Assembly (NCBI RefSeq): GCF_014284255.1 | Contig: NZ_JACOFV010000018.1 | Coordinates: forward strand, 1-64,000 | Direction of reading: 5' to 3' | From: Cognatundibacterium jejuense | GTDB lineage: Bacteria; Pseudomonadota; Gammaproteobacteria; Burkholderiales; Burkholderiaceae_D | DNA: 64,000 nucleotides | Shown here: positions 8,461-18,339 of the stretch, piece by piece | Position numbering within the stretch: position 1 is the stretch's first letter | How the letters are laid out: the number at the start of each line of letters is the position of its first letter | Notes under the pieces: model-generated | Told to the model about the DNA's origin: nothing | Seen by the model: only the letters and a program-made list of their open reading frames with translations | Database searches by the model: none | Made by a program: the position numbers and the translations under genes

Positions 8461-11171
8461 GCTATTTCCGACTCGATGACAGGGGGCATTGCGGGCGCAT
8501 TGCCAATAGGAAGAGAGAAGGTAAATTGTGCGCCCCCATCTTCCAGCGTTTCTCCCCAGATTTTACCACCGTGTGCATTGACAATGGCTTCACAGATTGC
8601 CAGACCAAGGCCCACGCCAGGGCTCGCTGATTCAACATTGCCCCGCGTGAATTTTTCAAAAATATTGATTCCCATTGGTAAGCCCGGGCCGTTGTCGGTA
8701 ATAACGACCCAGACGTGGTCTTTGTGTTTGACGGCAGCTAAGTGAATCATTCCTTCGCCGTACTTGGCCGCATTCTCAATTAAATTACACAGTACTCGCT
8801 CAATCAACACCGCATCAAAAGAAAGCAAGGGCAGGTCTTTTGGGATATTGGTTTCTAATTGATGGCCGATCAAACTGTGGTGGCATGCGCGCAGGGCACT
8901 GCCAACCACTTCTTCCAATGGTTGCCATTGCAAATTCAAATTGATTTTACCGGATTGCAGGCGTGCCATATCTAACAAGTTGGCCACCAGACCGCTCATC
9001 CTGAGGGCTTCTTCATGAATAGCATGACTTAATTCGTGACGTTTTTCTTCGGTTAAATCAGTTTGTTCATCAAGGGTGCTGGCTAAACCAACGATGGCGG
9101 TCAATGGTGTGCGTAAATCATGCGAAATAGCCGAGAGTAGTGAGTTGCGCAGACGTTCTGCCTCCATGTTAATCAGCGCATCTTGTGCAACGTCGACATA
9201 ATGTACACGTTCTAAAGCGAGTGCAATTTGCGAAGCAAAGGTATCCAATAATTGCTGCTGCTCTGGTTGGAAAATCTGTTGCTGATCATGCGGTGCAATC
9301 GCCAGCACGCCGCGCGTGCGCATGGGCGCTTGCAAAGGGATATACAACACCGCATTGGAGGGCAGGGTATTGGTACCTAGCCCAGCTTTTTGTGCGTTAT
9401 CGTAGACCCATTGCGCGACATCGGTGTCGAGCTCTTGTAAGGTTGATTTCTCATTGCCACCAGACACTGGTGGACGTACTTTTTCGTGGCTATCTGGCAG
9501 CAATACTGCAACTTTGGCCTGGAATACTGGTGCGACATGTTCGGTACTGATTTCGATAATTTGTTCTATCATCAATGCGCCTGACAAAGATTTTGTCATG
9601 GTATAGAGCGCATCGGCACGGCGTTCGCGGTAGTGCGCGATACGTGCCTGAAAGCGCAAATTCGCCATCAGATTACTGATGATCAATGACACTGCCAACA
9701 TAATCGCAAACGTAAATAAATACTGGCTATCGCTGACGCTAAAAGAAAATCGTGGGGGCACGAAGAAAAAATCAAAACTCGCCACACTCAGGAAAGACGC
9801 AAGTATAGATGCGCCTCTCCCAAAGCGAATCGCAATAAATACAACGGCCAACAAATACAACATCACCACATTAGCCAGATCAAAAATTTGCATCAAACCT
9901 GCGCTGATGAGTGTTGCAGCCATACAAACGACTGCTGTCCAGATGTAATCGCTGGAGCTGGTTTTCTTTTCTTGTTCTGAGTTCAAATGGCTAGTACCAA
10001 CGATGCCGCGTGATTTTTCTGAGCTGGCTTCCAGATCATGTCCCACCATCACAATATCGATATCTTTGGTGCGGTTTGCCAGTTCATCAGCGAGACTATT
10101 CCGACGCAAACGTTCCCATGCAGGACGTAAAGATTTGCCAATGACGATTTTTGAGACATTGCGACTTTGTGCATAGCTCAATAGCAGCGTTGGTAAGCTT
10201 TCACCTGCCAGGGTTGTGGTCTCAGCGCCTAACTCTTGCGCGAGTTTGAGCGTTTTCATAATCGCTTCGCGCTTGTCGTTGTTAAGATTCTGTAGCTTTG
10301 GCGTTTCGACATAAACCGCGATCCAATCAGCCCGCAGGCTAGCAGCAAGGCGGGCTGCGCCGCGTACTAATTTGCTGGCGCTTTCATCGGGGCCTATGCA
10401 AACCAGCAAACGCTCTTTGGCTTGCCAGACTGTATTGATAGACTGGTCTGCGCGGTAATCGCGCATTTGGACGTCAACCTGATCGGCGGTGCGGCGCAAT
10501 GCCAGTTCACGCAAGGCGATCAGATTCCCTTTGCGGAAAAAATTCTTGGCAGCCCGTTGGGCCTGTTGTTCCAGATAGACTTTGCCTTCTTTGAGGCGGC
10601 GTAGTAATTCATCCGGCGGCAGATCAACCAGCGTAATTTCGTCGGCTTGATCAAACACTTTGTCTGGCACCGTTTCCCAAACACGAATGCCGGTAATTTG
10701 CCCCACGACGTCATTGAGTGTTTCTAAGTGTTGCACATTGACGGTGGTGTAGACGTTGATTCCGGCTGCGAGTAATTCTTCGATATCTTGCCAGCGTTTG
10801 GCATGGCGTGATCCGGCGACGTTGGAATGGGCTAATTCGTCCATCAATATCAGATCGGGATGACGCATCAAGGCTTCGTCAATATCAAACTCGGATAGGA
10901 TGCGATCTTTGTATTGAATTTTTTTCGGAGGTAACACTTCGAGGTTTTGACTGACTTGCATAGTATCGTGTCGGCCATGTGTTTCGACGACACCGACTAA
11001 TACGTCAACGCCATTGGCTTTCTGCGCATGAGCGGCATTCAGCATCGCGTAGGTTTTACCGACTCCGGCACAGGCACCGAAAAAAATTTTCAAGCGACCA
11101 CGTTGTTGTCGCTGGTCATCGCGCTGGATTTTATCTAGCAGTGCATCTGGATCGGGGCGGGAGGTATTCAT
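8457..11171 (-). CDS. kdpD: potassium-responsive sensor histidine kinase KdpD
   Basis: KdpD senses potassium limitation and phosphorylates KdpE. From ATG 11171 it is 904 residues; an upstream in-frame ATG at 11246 adds 25 residues with no KdpD character. Domains in order: N-terminal KdpD sensor region with Walker A GACAGVGKT (32-40), a universal-stress-protein-like region near 250-370, four closely spaced membrane segments near 400-500, a GAF-like region, the dimerisation domain with H684 in SHDLRTPLTA, and an ATPase domain with NLIENAAKYG and DNGPGLP. It follows kdpC with a gap of about 100 bases. Confidence 0.97.
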   Translation of the reverse strand: MNTSRPDPDALLDKIQRDDQRQQRGRLKIFFGACAGVGKTYAMLNAAHAQKANGVDVLVGVVETHGRHDTMQVSQNLEVLPPKKIQYKDRILSEFDIDEALMRHPDLILMDELAHSNVAGSRHAKRWQDIEELLAAGINVYTTVNVQHLETLNDVVGQITGIRVWETVPDKVFDQADEITLVDLPPDELLRRLKEGKVYLEQQAQRAAKNFFRKGNLIALRELALRRTADQVDVQMRDYRADQSINTVWQAKERLLVCIGPDESASKLVRGAARLAASLRADWIAVYVETPKLQNLNNDKREAIMKTLKLAQELGAETTTLAGESLPTLLLSYAQSRNVSKIVIGKSLRPAWERLRRNSLADELANRTKDIDIVMVGHDLEASSEKSRGIVGTSHLNSEQEKKTSSSDYIWTAVVCMAATLISAGLMQIFDLANVVMLYLLAVVFIAIRFGRGASILASFLSVASFDFFFVPPRFSFSVSDSQYLFTFAIMLAVSLIISNLMANLRFQARIAHYRERRADALYTMTKSLSGALMIEQIIEISTEHVAPVFQAKVAVLLPDSHEKVRPPVSGGNEKSTLQELDTDVAQWVYDNAQKAGLGTNTLPSNAVLYIPLQAPMRTRGVLAIAPHDQQQIFQPEQQQLLDTFASQIALALERVHYVDVAQDALINMEAERLRNSLLSAISHDLRTPLTAIVGLASTLDEQTDLTEEKRHELSHAIHEEALRMSGLVANLLDMARLQSGKINLNLQWQPLEEVVGSALRACHHSLIGHQLETNIPKDLPLLSFDAVLIERVLCNLIENAAKYGEGMIHLAAVKHKDHVWVVITDNGPGLPMGINIFEKFTRGNVESASPGVGLGLAICEAIVNAHGGKIWGETLEDGGAQFTFSLPIGNAPAMPPVIESEIA

Positions 11172-11270
11172 TGTCTCAATAGTGAAATCGCCCGGTAAGA
11201 CTATGCAAGACCGGGCAGGATTATTGTGCATGCCGAGTGCATGCACAATGTATTTCTGATTTATAACAAC

Positions 11271-11840
11271 TTAATGCAATTGATTAAGCGCCAGATTCAG
11301 TTCAAGTACATTAACGCGTGCTTCACCAAACAGGCCAAATTGAGGTTCTTTGGTATTGTTTGCGATTAAATCACGGACTTGTTCGACTTTCAAGCCACGT
11401 GCTTTTGCGACACGTTGTGCTTGATAAGTTGCTGCCGCTGGACTGATTTCAGGATCAAGACCACTACCTGATGCGGTGACCAGATCAACAGGAATTGCCG
11501 CTTTGTTTTCTGGGTCTGCATCGTGCAAAGCCTTGATGCGATCTTCGATGGCGGCTTTCAATGCGGGATTGGTTGGACCTTGGTTAGAACCGCCAGATGC
11601 CAGACCATTGTAAGCAAAAGTACCAGCGCCGGATGGTCTGCCCCAAAAATTCTTTGGATCAGAGAAATTTTGGCCAATTAATTTCGAGCCTAAAATTTTT
11701 CCATCTTTTTCGATAATACTGCCATTCGCCTGATTGTTAAAAGCGACCTTGCCTACACCTGTTACCGCTAATGGATAAACGATGCCGGTCACTGCGGTCA
11801 ACAAAACGAAGGAAGCGACTAAGGGACGTAAAATTTTCAT
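11271..11840 (-). CDS. kdpC: potassium-transporting ATPase subunit KdpC
   Basis: KdpC is the single-span subunit that assists ATP binding and assembly of the KdpFABC pump. The 189-residue protein has one N-terminal membrane helix (LVASFVLLTAVTGIVYPLAVTGVG) and the family motifs GSKLIGQNFSDPKNFWGRPS, SGSGLDPEISPAAA and a conserved C-terminus FGEARVNVLELNLAL. Length is normal. It follows kdpB by 24 bases. Confidence 0.97.
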   Translation of the reverse strand: MKILRPLVASFVLLTAVTGIVYPLAVTGVGKVAFNNQANGSIIEKDGKILGSKLIGQNFSDPKNFWGRPSGAGTFAYNGLASGGSNQGPTNPALKAAIEDRIKALHDADPENKAAIPVDLVTASGSGLDPEISPAAATYQAQRVAKARGLKVEQVRDLIANNTKEPQFGLFGEARVNVLELNLALNQLH

Positions 11841-11864
11841 GATGTGCTTTCGATTCTTTTCGTT

Positions 11865-13946
11865 TTATACCAGACCAAAGATGGTAAGGATGATGTCGAT
11901 CAATTTAATACCAATGAACGGTACGATCAAACCACCTACACCATAGACCAGTAAGTTACGACGCAATAAAACATCAGCGCCCAGGGCACGATATTTAACA
12001 CCTTTCAATGCCAATGGGATCAAGAACACGATGATCAATGCATTGAAAATAACTGCCGACATGATCGCACTTGCCGGGCTGGTCAAATGCATCAAATTTA
12101 AGGCATTCAGCTGTGGGTAAGTCGTAGCAAACATCGCAGGAATAATTGCGAAGTATTTCGCAACGTCATTGGCAATACTGAAGGTCGTCAAAGAACCGCG
12201 CGTCATCAGCATTTGCTTACCGATTTCAACGATTTCGATCAATTTGGTTGGATTGGAATCCAGATCGACCATGTTACCGGCTTCTTTCGCTGCCTGAGTA
12301 CCGCTGTTCATCGCTACCGCGACGTCAGCTTGTGCCAGCGCTGGGGCATCGTTGGTACCGTCACCAGTCATCGCCACCAACTTGCCTTCTGCCTGATGGG
12401 AGCGGATCAGTTTCAATTTATCTTCTGGTGTTGCTTCAGCCAGGAAATCATCCACACCTGCTTCCGCTGCGATAGCAGCAGCTGTTAAGCGATTGTCACC
12501 GGTGATCATAATGGTTTTGATACCCATTTTGCGCAATTCGGCGAAGCGTTCTTTGATACCACCTTTCACGATATCTTTGAGCTCAATCACACCCATGACA
12601 CGTTGGTCATCAATGACCACCAAAGGTGTACTACCCTGGCGTGCAACCTGATCAACGGTGTCTATCACTGCTTGTGGGAAACTATGGCCCATTTCAGTGA
12701 AGTATTTGCGGGTCGCATCGACAGAGCCTTTACGAATCTTGCGAACGACACCGGCGTGGTTCAGATCAACACCACTCATACGGGTTTGTGCCGTAAAGGG
12801 GATGAATTCTGCACCCAGCGCTTGAATATCACGTTCACGCAATTGGAATTTTTGCTTCGCCAGAATAACGATACTACGACCTTCTGGTGTTTCATCTGCC
12901 AGCGAAGACAATTGTGCTGCATCTGCCAATTGTTCTTCAGTTACGCCTGGGGCAGGGTAGAACGTGGACGCCTGACGATTACCCAAAGTAATCGTACCGG
13001 TTTTGTCCAGCAACAAAACGTCAACGTCACCAGCTGCTTCAACCGCACGACCAGAAGTTGCAATCACGTTGGCTTGCATCATACGGCTCATACCCGCCAC
13101 ACCAATCGCTGACAACAAGCCACCAATGGTCGTTGGTATCAAGCACACCAGCAATGCGACCAATACGGTGATGGTTACTGGTGTACCAGCACCGGAAGCT
13201 TCAACGCTGAATTGGGAGAATGGCAGCAAAGTGACAGTCGCTAACAGGAACACGATAGTCAATGCGACCAACAAAATCGTCAAGGCGATTTCATTTGGTG
13301 TTTTTTGACGTTTCGCACCTTCAACCATGGCGATCATACGATCCAAGAAGGCTTCACCTGGATTGACAGTCACGCGTACGATGATCCAGTCAGACAATAC
13401 ACGGGTACCACCAGTGACGGCACTGAAGTCACCGCCGGATTCACGGATGACGGGTGCAGATTCACCGGTAATCGCAGATTCATCGACAGAAGCAACGCCT
13501 TCAATGACTTCACCATCAGCTGGTACGACGTCATTGGCTTCGATCAGAATGATATCGCCTTTGCGTAAGGTCGAACCACTGACTAACATTTGTGGTGCGT
13601 TGCGTTTAGCTGTCGCCAGTTTTTTAGCGCGTACATCTTGTTTAGCGCCACGCAGGGATTCTGCCTGGGCTTTACTACGGCCCTCTGCCAATGCTTCTGC
13701 AAAGTTGGCAAACAGGACGGTAAACCACAACCATAAACTGACGGCAAGAATGAAACCTGCTGGTGCTTCGCCTTTGCTGACGTAGGCTTGAACGGTTAAT
13801 GCGGAGGTCAGAATACTACCCACATACACCACAAACATAACCGGATTTTTCATCTGGATTTGTGGTTGCAATTTGCGGAAAGCATCGACAATCGCTGGTT
13901 TTACTATGCTGGAATTCAGCAACGATAATTCGACTTTATGGCTCAT
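11865..13946 (-). CDS. kdpB: potassium-transporting P-type ATPase subunit KdpB
   Basis: KdpB is the catalytic, ATP-hydrolysing subunit of the high-affinity potassium pump. The 693-residue protein has P-type ATPase motifs: [12 protein letters not shown] in the actuator domain, the phosphorylated Asp in [13 protein letters not shown] near residue 315, [18 protein letters not shown] and [24 protein letters not shown]. Hydrophobic spans flank these in the usual pattern. Length is close to E. coli KdpB (682). It sits between kdpA (13-base gap) and kdpC. Confidence 0.98.
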   Translation of the reverse strand: MSHKVELSLLNSSIVKPAIVDAFRKLQPQIQMKNPVMFVVYVGSILTSALTVQAYVSKGEAPAGFILAVSLWLWFTVLFANFAEALAEGRSKAQAESLRGAKQDVRAKKLATAKRNAPQMLVSGSTLRKGDIILIEANDVVPADGEVIEGVASVDESAITGESAPVIRESGGDFSAVTGGTRVLSDWIIVRVTVNPGEAFLDRMIAMVEGAKRQKTPNEIALTILLVALTIVFLLATVTLLPFSQFSVEASGAGTPVTITVLVALLVCLIPTTIGGLLSAIGVAGMSRMMQANVIATSGRAVEAAGDVDVLLLDKTGTITLGNRQASTFYPAPGVTEEQLADAAQLSSLADETPEGRSIVILAKQKFQLRERDIQALGAEFIPFTAQTRMSGVDLNHAGVVRKIRKGSVDATRKYFTEMGHSFPQAVIDTVDQVARQGSTPLVVIDDQRVMGVIELKDIVKGGIKERFAELRKMGIKTIMITGDNRLTAAAIAAEAGVDDFLAEATPEDKLKLIRSHQAEGKLVAMTGDGTNDAPALAQADVAVAMNSGTQAAKEAGNMVDLDSNPTKLIEIVEIGKQMLMTRGSLTTFSIANDVAKYFAIIPAMFATTYPQLNALNLMHLTSPASAIMSAVIFNALIIVFLIPLALKGVKYRALGADVLLRRNLLVYGVGGLIVPFIGIKLIDIILTIFGLV

Positions 13947-13959
13947 TTTCTTCTTTCTT

Positions 13960-15777
13960 TTATTGGGCGATCATGGTCAGGTGTTCAACGATAGGACCGA
14001 GCGCCAATGCAGGGATGTAGGTCAATGCACCTACAATAATCACTGTACCGAGCAGCAGAGCGACAAACAGCGGGCCATGCGTAGGCAAGGTACCTGCAGT
14101 CGCTGCCAGACGTTTTTTACGTGCCATCGCACCGGCAACTGCCAGAATAGGAATGATGATGAAGAAACGACCAAACCACATTGCAATTGCTAACATCGTG
14201 TTATAGAACGGTGTGTTTGCATTCAAACCTGCAAATGCGCTGCCGTTGTTATTTGCTGCAGAGACGAACGCATACAAAATTTCAGTGAAGCCATGCGCAC
14301 CAGGATTAGATATGCCTGCTTTACCATCTGCAACCATGACCGAGATCGCAGTACCAACCAGTACCAACAAGGGGCCAATCAGAATAGTGATGGCGATCAT
14401 TTTCATTTCAAATGCTTCGATTTTTTTGCCCAGATATTCTGGCGTACGACCAATCATCAAGCCCGCAATAAACACTGCCATAATCGCGAAAATCAACATG
14501 CCGTACATGCCTGCACCGACACCACCAAACACCACTTCACCTAGCTTCATCAATACCAGAGGTACCATGCCGCCGATCGGTGTAAATGAATCATGCATAG
14601 AGTTCACGGCGCCGCAGGATGCTGCTGTGGTAATTGTTGCGAACAAGCCAGAAGCTGCGATACCGAAACGAGTTTCTTTGCCTTCCATATTGCCGCCAGC
14701 CTGAGACATTGCTGGCGCACTGTTCATCGCCTGATCGAGACCTAATTTTGCGAACATCGGATTACCTTGTTGTTCAGCGACGATAGCGATACCGGCAAAC
14801 GTCACAAACAAGATAGCCATGACTGCAAAAATTGCCCAACCCTGACGTTTATCACCTACCATTTTACCGAACGTGATACACAATGCCGCTGGGATAATGA
14901 AGATCGCGATCATTTGTAAAAAGTTCGAAAACGGTGTTGGGTTTTCATAAGGATGTGCGGAGTTCGCATTGAAGAAACCACCCCCATTGGTGCCGACCAT
15001 TTTGATCGCTTCTTGTGAAGCGACCGGACCCATAGGCAAAGTTTGTGTCGTCGTACTTTGCGCTTCCATGACTGGCTTACCAGCTGCATCATTGATTGGT
15101 GCTCCAGCAGCATCGACTTTAGGAATGGTGTAGTCGAGCTTTTCAACTAATTGCGCAGTTTTGTAGGCGTCAAAGTTTTGGATCACGCCTTGGCTCAAAA
15201 AGCCAACAGCAAATACAAACGACAATGGAACCAGAATGTACAAAGTGCCGCGTGTCAGATCGACCCAAAAGTTACCGATACTTTGTACTGTATGACGTGC
15301 AAAACCACGAATCAACGCAACTGCGACGGCCAGACCTGTCGCAGCGGAGAAAAAGTTTTGTACGCTTAAACCTGTCATTTGAGTCAAATAACTCATGGTG
15401 GTTTCTGGCGTATAACTTTGCCAGTTGGTATTGGTGACAAAACTAATCGCTGTATTGAACGATGAGTCCGTACCAACGCCAGGCAAAGCCTGTGGATTCA
15501 ATGGTAAAACGAGTTGCAGACGTTGCAAGGCATAAACCACGATTACGCCAAGTACGTTAAATGCCATCAACGTTACGGCATAGTGCTTCCATGACATTTC
15601 TTCAGCCGCATCAACCCCAAAAATTTTGTAGAAGAATTTTTCTACAGGTTGCAACAACCATGAAAGGACATTTTTTTCGCCGCTCATGACTTTATTGATA
15701 TACAAGCCCAAAGGCACGGCAAGTACAGTCAGTACCACCATATACAGTGCGATTTGGAAAAAGGCGGAGTGATTCAT
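13960..15777 (-). CDS. kdpA: potassium-binding channel-like subunit KdpA
   Basis: KdpA forms the selectivity filter and entry path for potassium. From ATG 15777 it is 605 residues, longer than E. coli KdpA (557) mainly through a longer extracytoplasmic segment at about 210-245 (rich in [15 protein letters not shown]-type residues) before the filter motif [21 protein letters not shown]. Other filter-like loops include [11 protein letters not shown] and [12 protein letters not shown]. The ATG overlaps the kdpF stop codon by one base (TGATG). An in-frame start at 15879 lies inside the upstream small genes and is not used. Confidence 0.97.
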   Translation of the reverse strand: MNHSAFFQIALYMVVLTVLAVPLGLYINKVMSGEKNVLSWLLQPVEKFFYKIFGVDAAEEMSWKHYAVTLMAFNVLGVIVVYALQRLQLVLPLNPQALPGVGTDSSFNTAISFVTNTNWQSYTPETTMSYLTQMTGLSVQNFFSAATGLAVAVALIRGFARHTVQSIGNFWVDLTRGTLYILVPLSFVFAVGFLSQGVIQNFDAYKTAQLVEKLDYTIPKVDAAGAPINDAAGKPVMEAQSTTTQTLPMGPVASQEAIKMVGTNGGGFFNANSAHPYENPTPFSNFLQMIAIFIIPAALCITFGKMVGDKRQGWAIFAVMAILFVTFAGIAIVAEQQGNPMFAKLGLDQAMNSAPAMSQAGGNMEGKETRFGIAASGLFATITTAASCGAVNSMHDSFTPIGGMVPLVLMKLGEVVFGGVGAGMYGMLIFAIMAVFIAGLMIGRTPEYLGKKIEAFEMKMIAITILIGPLLVLVGTAISVMVADGKAGISNPGAHGFTEILYAFVSAANNNGSAFAGLNANTPFYNTMLAIAMWFGRFFIIIPILAVAGAMARKKRLAATAGTLPTHGPLFVALLLGTVIIVGALTYIPALALGPIVEHLTMIAQ

Positions 15778-15866
15778 CAGAATGCCTCCGGTTTCAACAA
15801 GGCATACACCAGATAAACCAACAACAAAGCGGAAACTACCGCTGCGATAATTTGAAACAGGCTCAT
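15777..15866 (-). CDS. kdpF: small potassium-pump subunit KdpF
   Basis: KdpF is a 29-residue single-span peptide that stabilises the KdpABC complex. The sequence begins MSLFQIIAAVVSALLLVYL and ends VYALLKPEAF; the LLKPEAF/W ending is the family signature. GGAGG lies six bases before the ATG. It overlaps the stop of the preceding 30-residue ORF and the start of kdpA, so translation of all three is probably coupled. It is too short for most automated gene callers. Confidence 0.93.
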   Translation of the reverse strand: MSLFQIIAAVVSALLLVYLVYALLKPEAF

Positions 15867-15955
15867 AAGCCGCCTCCAAGATGGCTGCAACCCTTGATCA
15901 GGGCAAATGTACATACTGCAAATACCAGCATGTATCCCAAATATAAAAATTCCAT
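15863..15955 (-). CDS. 30-residue membrane peptide leading the kdp operon
   Basis: The ORF starts at ATG 15955 with a perfect GGAGG four bases upstream. It encodes MEFLYLGYMLVFAVC, then TFALIKGCSHLGGGL. One hydrophobic span ends in a KGCSHL motif. Its TGA overlaps the kdpF ATG (15863-15866). It is the first gene after the KdpE-type operator. Short ORFs with a single span and a C-terminal (K/A)xCxxL ending are, to my recollection, found before kdpF in other proteobacterial kdp operons, but I know of no assigned function. It may be an extra small pump subunit or a translational leader. Confidence 0.7.
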   Translation of the reverse strand: MEFLYLGYMLVFAVCTFALIKGCSHLGGGL

Positions 15956-16031
15956 ATGACCTCCAGTTAACTTCTGTAACAACTGGTAAGACAATAGGTA
16001 AAAATGGGTAAAGATGTCGTATAGCTTGAAA

Positions 16032-16057
16032 GGGGTGGTGTAAAGAAAGTGTAAACA
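16032..16057 (-). promoter_or_regulatory. KdpE-type operator of the kdp operon
   Basis: Read on the minus strand, TTTACAC occurs twice as a direct repeat 11 bases apart (16055-16049 and 16044-16038) and is followed by CACCCC. The E. coli KdpE target is a T-rich tract with TTTATAC and TTTACACC in the same arrangement followed by CCC, so both layout and bases agree. It lies about 80 bases before the first ORF of the kdp operon. Direct repeats at one helical turn are the normal binding mode of OmpR-family regulators. Confidence 0.75.
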
Positions 16058-16228
16058 GACGCATATTTCATTGTTATAAACATACTTTTACGCACGTTTG
16101 CTATGTTTTTTGCCTGGCAATTACATCGAATACCTAAATACGTACCGTGTTCAGATTTCAGCTATTCATTTTAGAAAAGACAAAAAATCAGACTCGTTCA
16201 GTGCTCATAAAAAGACGCGGGACTCTGC

Positions 16229-16428
16229 TCAAAACACACGGAATGGCGGTGTGTCAGGTAGATTCAATCCGTAAAAAGCCATAAAAATGCGGTCGTACTC
16301 AGGCTTGTACTCGTGTTTCAGCTTGTTGTATCGTTTTCAAAAAAATCCAACTGAATCACTACATATTCAGCCCGCGATAAGTTCATTTCATCCACCAAAA
16401 ATTGCGGTTTGTCGCATTGACCTATTAC
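16229..16428 (-). pseudogene. small gene remnant, apparent one-base frameshift
   Basis: One reading frame (16428 to 16318) gives KPQFLVDEMNLSRAEYVV followed by IQLDFFEN and then a spurious end. Another frame (16336 to 16229) continues KRYNKLKHEYKPEYDRIF and ends in FYGLNLPDTPPFRVF before a TGA. Adding one A to the A-run near 16336 joins them into one continuous protein of about 55-70 residues with natural composition. I do not recognise the family. A possible start is ATG before NLSRAEY, behind GGTGG. It may be a decayed gene or an assembly error in a homopolymer. Confidence 0.5.
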
Positions 16429-16589
16429 TCAAAATGTAAATTGCCTATGCTTCGGTCGTCATTCGATGTGGCGCTTATTCATAGCTGAAGAATGACGGCC
16501 GAAAAATTATTTTTCGAAAATTCGATTCATCAATTGACTCTTTCTACGCAGAGATAAGGACACATCATGTCAAATTTATTACTATTGTT

Positions 16590-16973
16590 TTGAGCGCTAT
16601 CGTGTTGGCATCGACCCAGCAGCTTGCATCCGCTGCCGATAATGTTAGTGCAGGCGCTATTGTGCAATCCATAGAATTACCTGTGCCTTCATTGCGTATG
16701 GATCCGGCCATGGCATTGGAGTATGTGGGCGTATACGATCTCTCAAATGGAGATACATTAAAAATCGTCAAACGTGGAATGTTGTTTTACGCGAGTCTGG
16801 GTACAGACGAGGTGCGTCATCGTCTCGTTACTGCAGGAAAAAGCACTTTTGTATCGGTGGACAAACAACTCAAAATTCATCTTGAGCGCGACGACAAAGG
16901 CGTTGCTAGCGGCGAGGTTTTTATTGCAGTGGGCGCGAATGGATTGCCCGTCATGGCTAGCCTGCGTCGATAA
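16590..16973 (+). CDS. secreted hypothetical protein with disrupted start
   Basis: The frame encodes about 127 residues if begun at TTG 16590. It carries the end of a signal peptide (LSAIVLASTQQLASAADN) and a mature domain with LEYVGVYDLSNGDTLKIVKRGMLFYASLGTDEVRH, ending GANGLPVMASLRR. Upstream, the same frame reads KFITIV, completing a good signal peptide, but has no start codon. The expected ATG at 16567, behind AAGGA, is one base out of frame and hits a stop after eight codons. Either one base is missing near 16570, or the gene is damaged, or it starts weakly at TTG. No family was recognised. Confidence 0.6.
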   Translation: MSAIVLASTQQLASAADNVSAGAIVQSIELPVPSLRMDPAMALEYVGVYDLSNGDTLKIVKRGMLFYASLGTDEVRHRLVTAGKSTFVSVDKQLKIHLERDDKGVASGEVFIAVGANGLPVMASLRR

Positions 16974-17065
16974 ATTCAAATTGGATTACTTTCACTGGTT
17001 CGCCGAAATGCAATCAGTTGATTTGAACCCAAACCGAATTGAAACGATCGTGTAAATATTGCCTG

Positions 17066-17216
17066 AATAAAGAACCGTTTTCATGATGTTGATTGTCCGT
17101 TCTTTATGCGCTTTCGTAGTTCGTGGTAACCCGAACTCATATCTGATGAAAGACAACTGAGAGAGTTGTGGCGCTAAGGTTTTACCTCGAGCCCGAGGGG
17201 GTAGCTTTGTTGCCAA
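17066..17216. other. non-coding stretch with a series of short hairpins
   Basis: Between the secreted protein gene and the porin terminator there is no credible ORF. There are successive inverted repeats: ATAAAGAAC/GTTCTTTAT, AGTTCG/CGAACT with an 8-base loop, ACAACT/AGTTGT, CCTCG/CGAGG with a 4-base loop, and a short CTTT/AAAG. This density suggests a structured RNA on one of the strands, but it fits no riboswitch or small RNA class I know. Confidence 0.3.
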
Positions 17217-17287
17217 AAGTGATGAGAACGCAAATTGGCATACCAGGGATGAACGGATTGTGAGCAGATAATAATTTTAAAAAAATA

Positions 17288-17320
17288 AACAAGGTAGGGA
17301 TGAGAACCCTACCTTGTTTT
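17288..17320 (-). terminator. rho-independent terminator of the porin gene
   Basis: A perfect stem of CAAGGTAGGG and CCCTACCTTG with a 7-base loop lies just after the minus-strand stop codon at 17340 and is followed on that strand by a T-rich run. The flanking A/T tracts also allow it to act on the plus strand. Confidence 0.85.
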
Positions 17321-17339
17321 GATTCCTGGAGCGACTCAA

Positions 17340-18110
17340 TTAGAAGGTTTTTGTAGCCATCAATACTGCGCTGTTTTTACCCATGAATTTGCCATTCGCA
17401 GGAGAAGCATAGAATGTTTTGTCTGCATTGGTACCGACAGCAGCGAGGCTGACGACAACGCCGCCCAATTGTTTAAATTCTTTGCTGACGCCGACTTTGT
17501 AGTCAGTGTAAGTTGCAGCGCTGGAGTTCATGCCTTGTACTTTTTGGTAACCAACGTGCAGGTTCAGTGTTAAACCTTCGCTGATTTCGATATTTGCACC
17601 TGCGTCCAGGTAGCCGCTGTTTTTACTGTCAACGATACCGAACAATGGTGTTACTGCGTGAGAGTATTTGATATACGCAGGACCGTAACCAAGTTGACCG
17701 TAGATTTCTAGAGTATTCGCATCTTTAGCACCAACATTGGTCATGTTGTTGTTGACATAGACGTAGCCCAGTACGCCGACGTCATAAGAGATGTCTTTTG
17801 TTACTTCACCGCGTTTACCAGCGTAGATATCCCATTCTGCAGGTGTACTGCCAGCACCTGGTGTGTCAGAAATCCATTTGATTGTCGACAACCAGGTACC
17901 AGCGTACAAGCCAGTTGGATTGTTGGTGTAGTCTGCCCCACCTTGTAATGCTGGGTCTAAACGTGTTTGAGAGATGCCACGATAGCGATAGTCGCTTGCC
18001 AGGCTGGCGTTGAAAGTAACTTCGTTATCTGGTTTAACTTCATCTGCAAATGCAGCGCCAGAGGAAATGAGAGTAGCAATGACGCTCAAAAACAGGATAT
18101 TTTTCTTCAT
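17340..18110 (-). CDS. TorF-family putative porin
   Basis: The 256-residue protein has a clear signal peptide (MKKNILFLSVIATLISSGAAFA) and a mature part beginning near DEVKPDNEVTFNASLASDYRYRGISQT. That opening is the hallmark of the TIGR02001/TorF family of outer-membrane beta-barrel proteins. Alternating hydrophobic strands such as GGADYTNNPTGLYAGTWLSTIKW, and a terminal phenylalanine (LMATKTF), fit a barrel. Family members are predicted porins; the substrate is unknown. The gene is transcribed alone with its own terminator. Confidence 0.85.
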   Translation of the reverse strand: MKKNILFLSVIATLISSGAAFADEVKPDNEVTFNASLASDYRYRGISQTRLDPALQGGADYTNNPTGLYAGTWLSTIKWISDTPGAGSTPAEWDIYAGKRGEVTKDISYDVGVLGYVYVNNNMTNVGAKDANTLEIYGQLGYGPAYIKYSHAVTPLFGIVDSKNSGYLDAGANIEISEGLTLNLHVGYQKVQGMNSSAATYTDYKVGVSKEFKQLGGVVVSLAAVGTNADKTFYASPANGKFMGKNSAVLMATKTF

Positions 18111-18339
18111 GTGATCTTCCTTTTTATCGCCGCCAACATGGCGACTTGATAGTGGTCAGAATAACGGTGAAGGTGTAAAAACGGTGCAAAGATAGTCTAG
18201 GTGAATGTATAGATCGCGTAAACCTGGATTTGTAAAAAAAGCATCAACGAGTGAAATTGTGCCAAAAATGTCGGTTCCTGATCCAAAAATTTCATTTTGG
18301 AAATATTTTTTAGCTGACTAAGTGTTGAAAAGATTAAAA

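Noticed and set aside
17151-17216. Known riboswitch (TPP, cobalamin, c-di-GMP or similar)
   Set aside because: Core consensus strings of these classes are absent; only generic hairpins remain.
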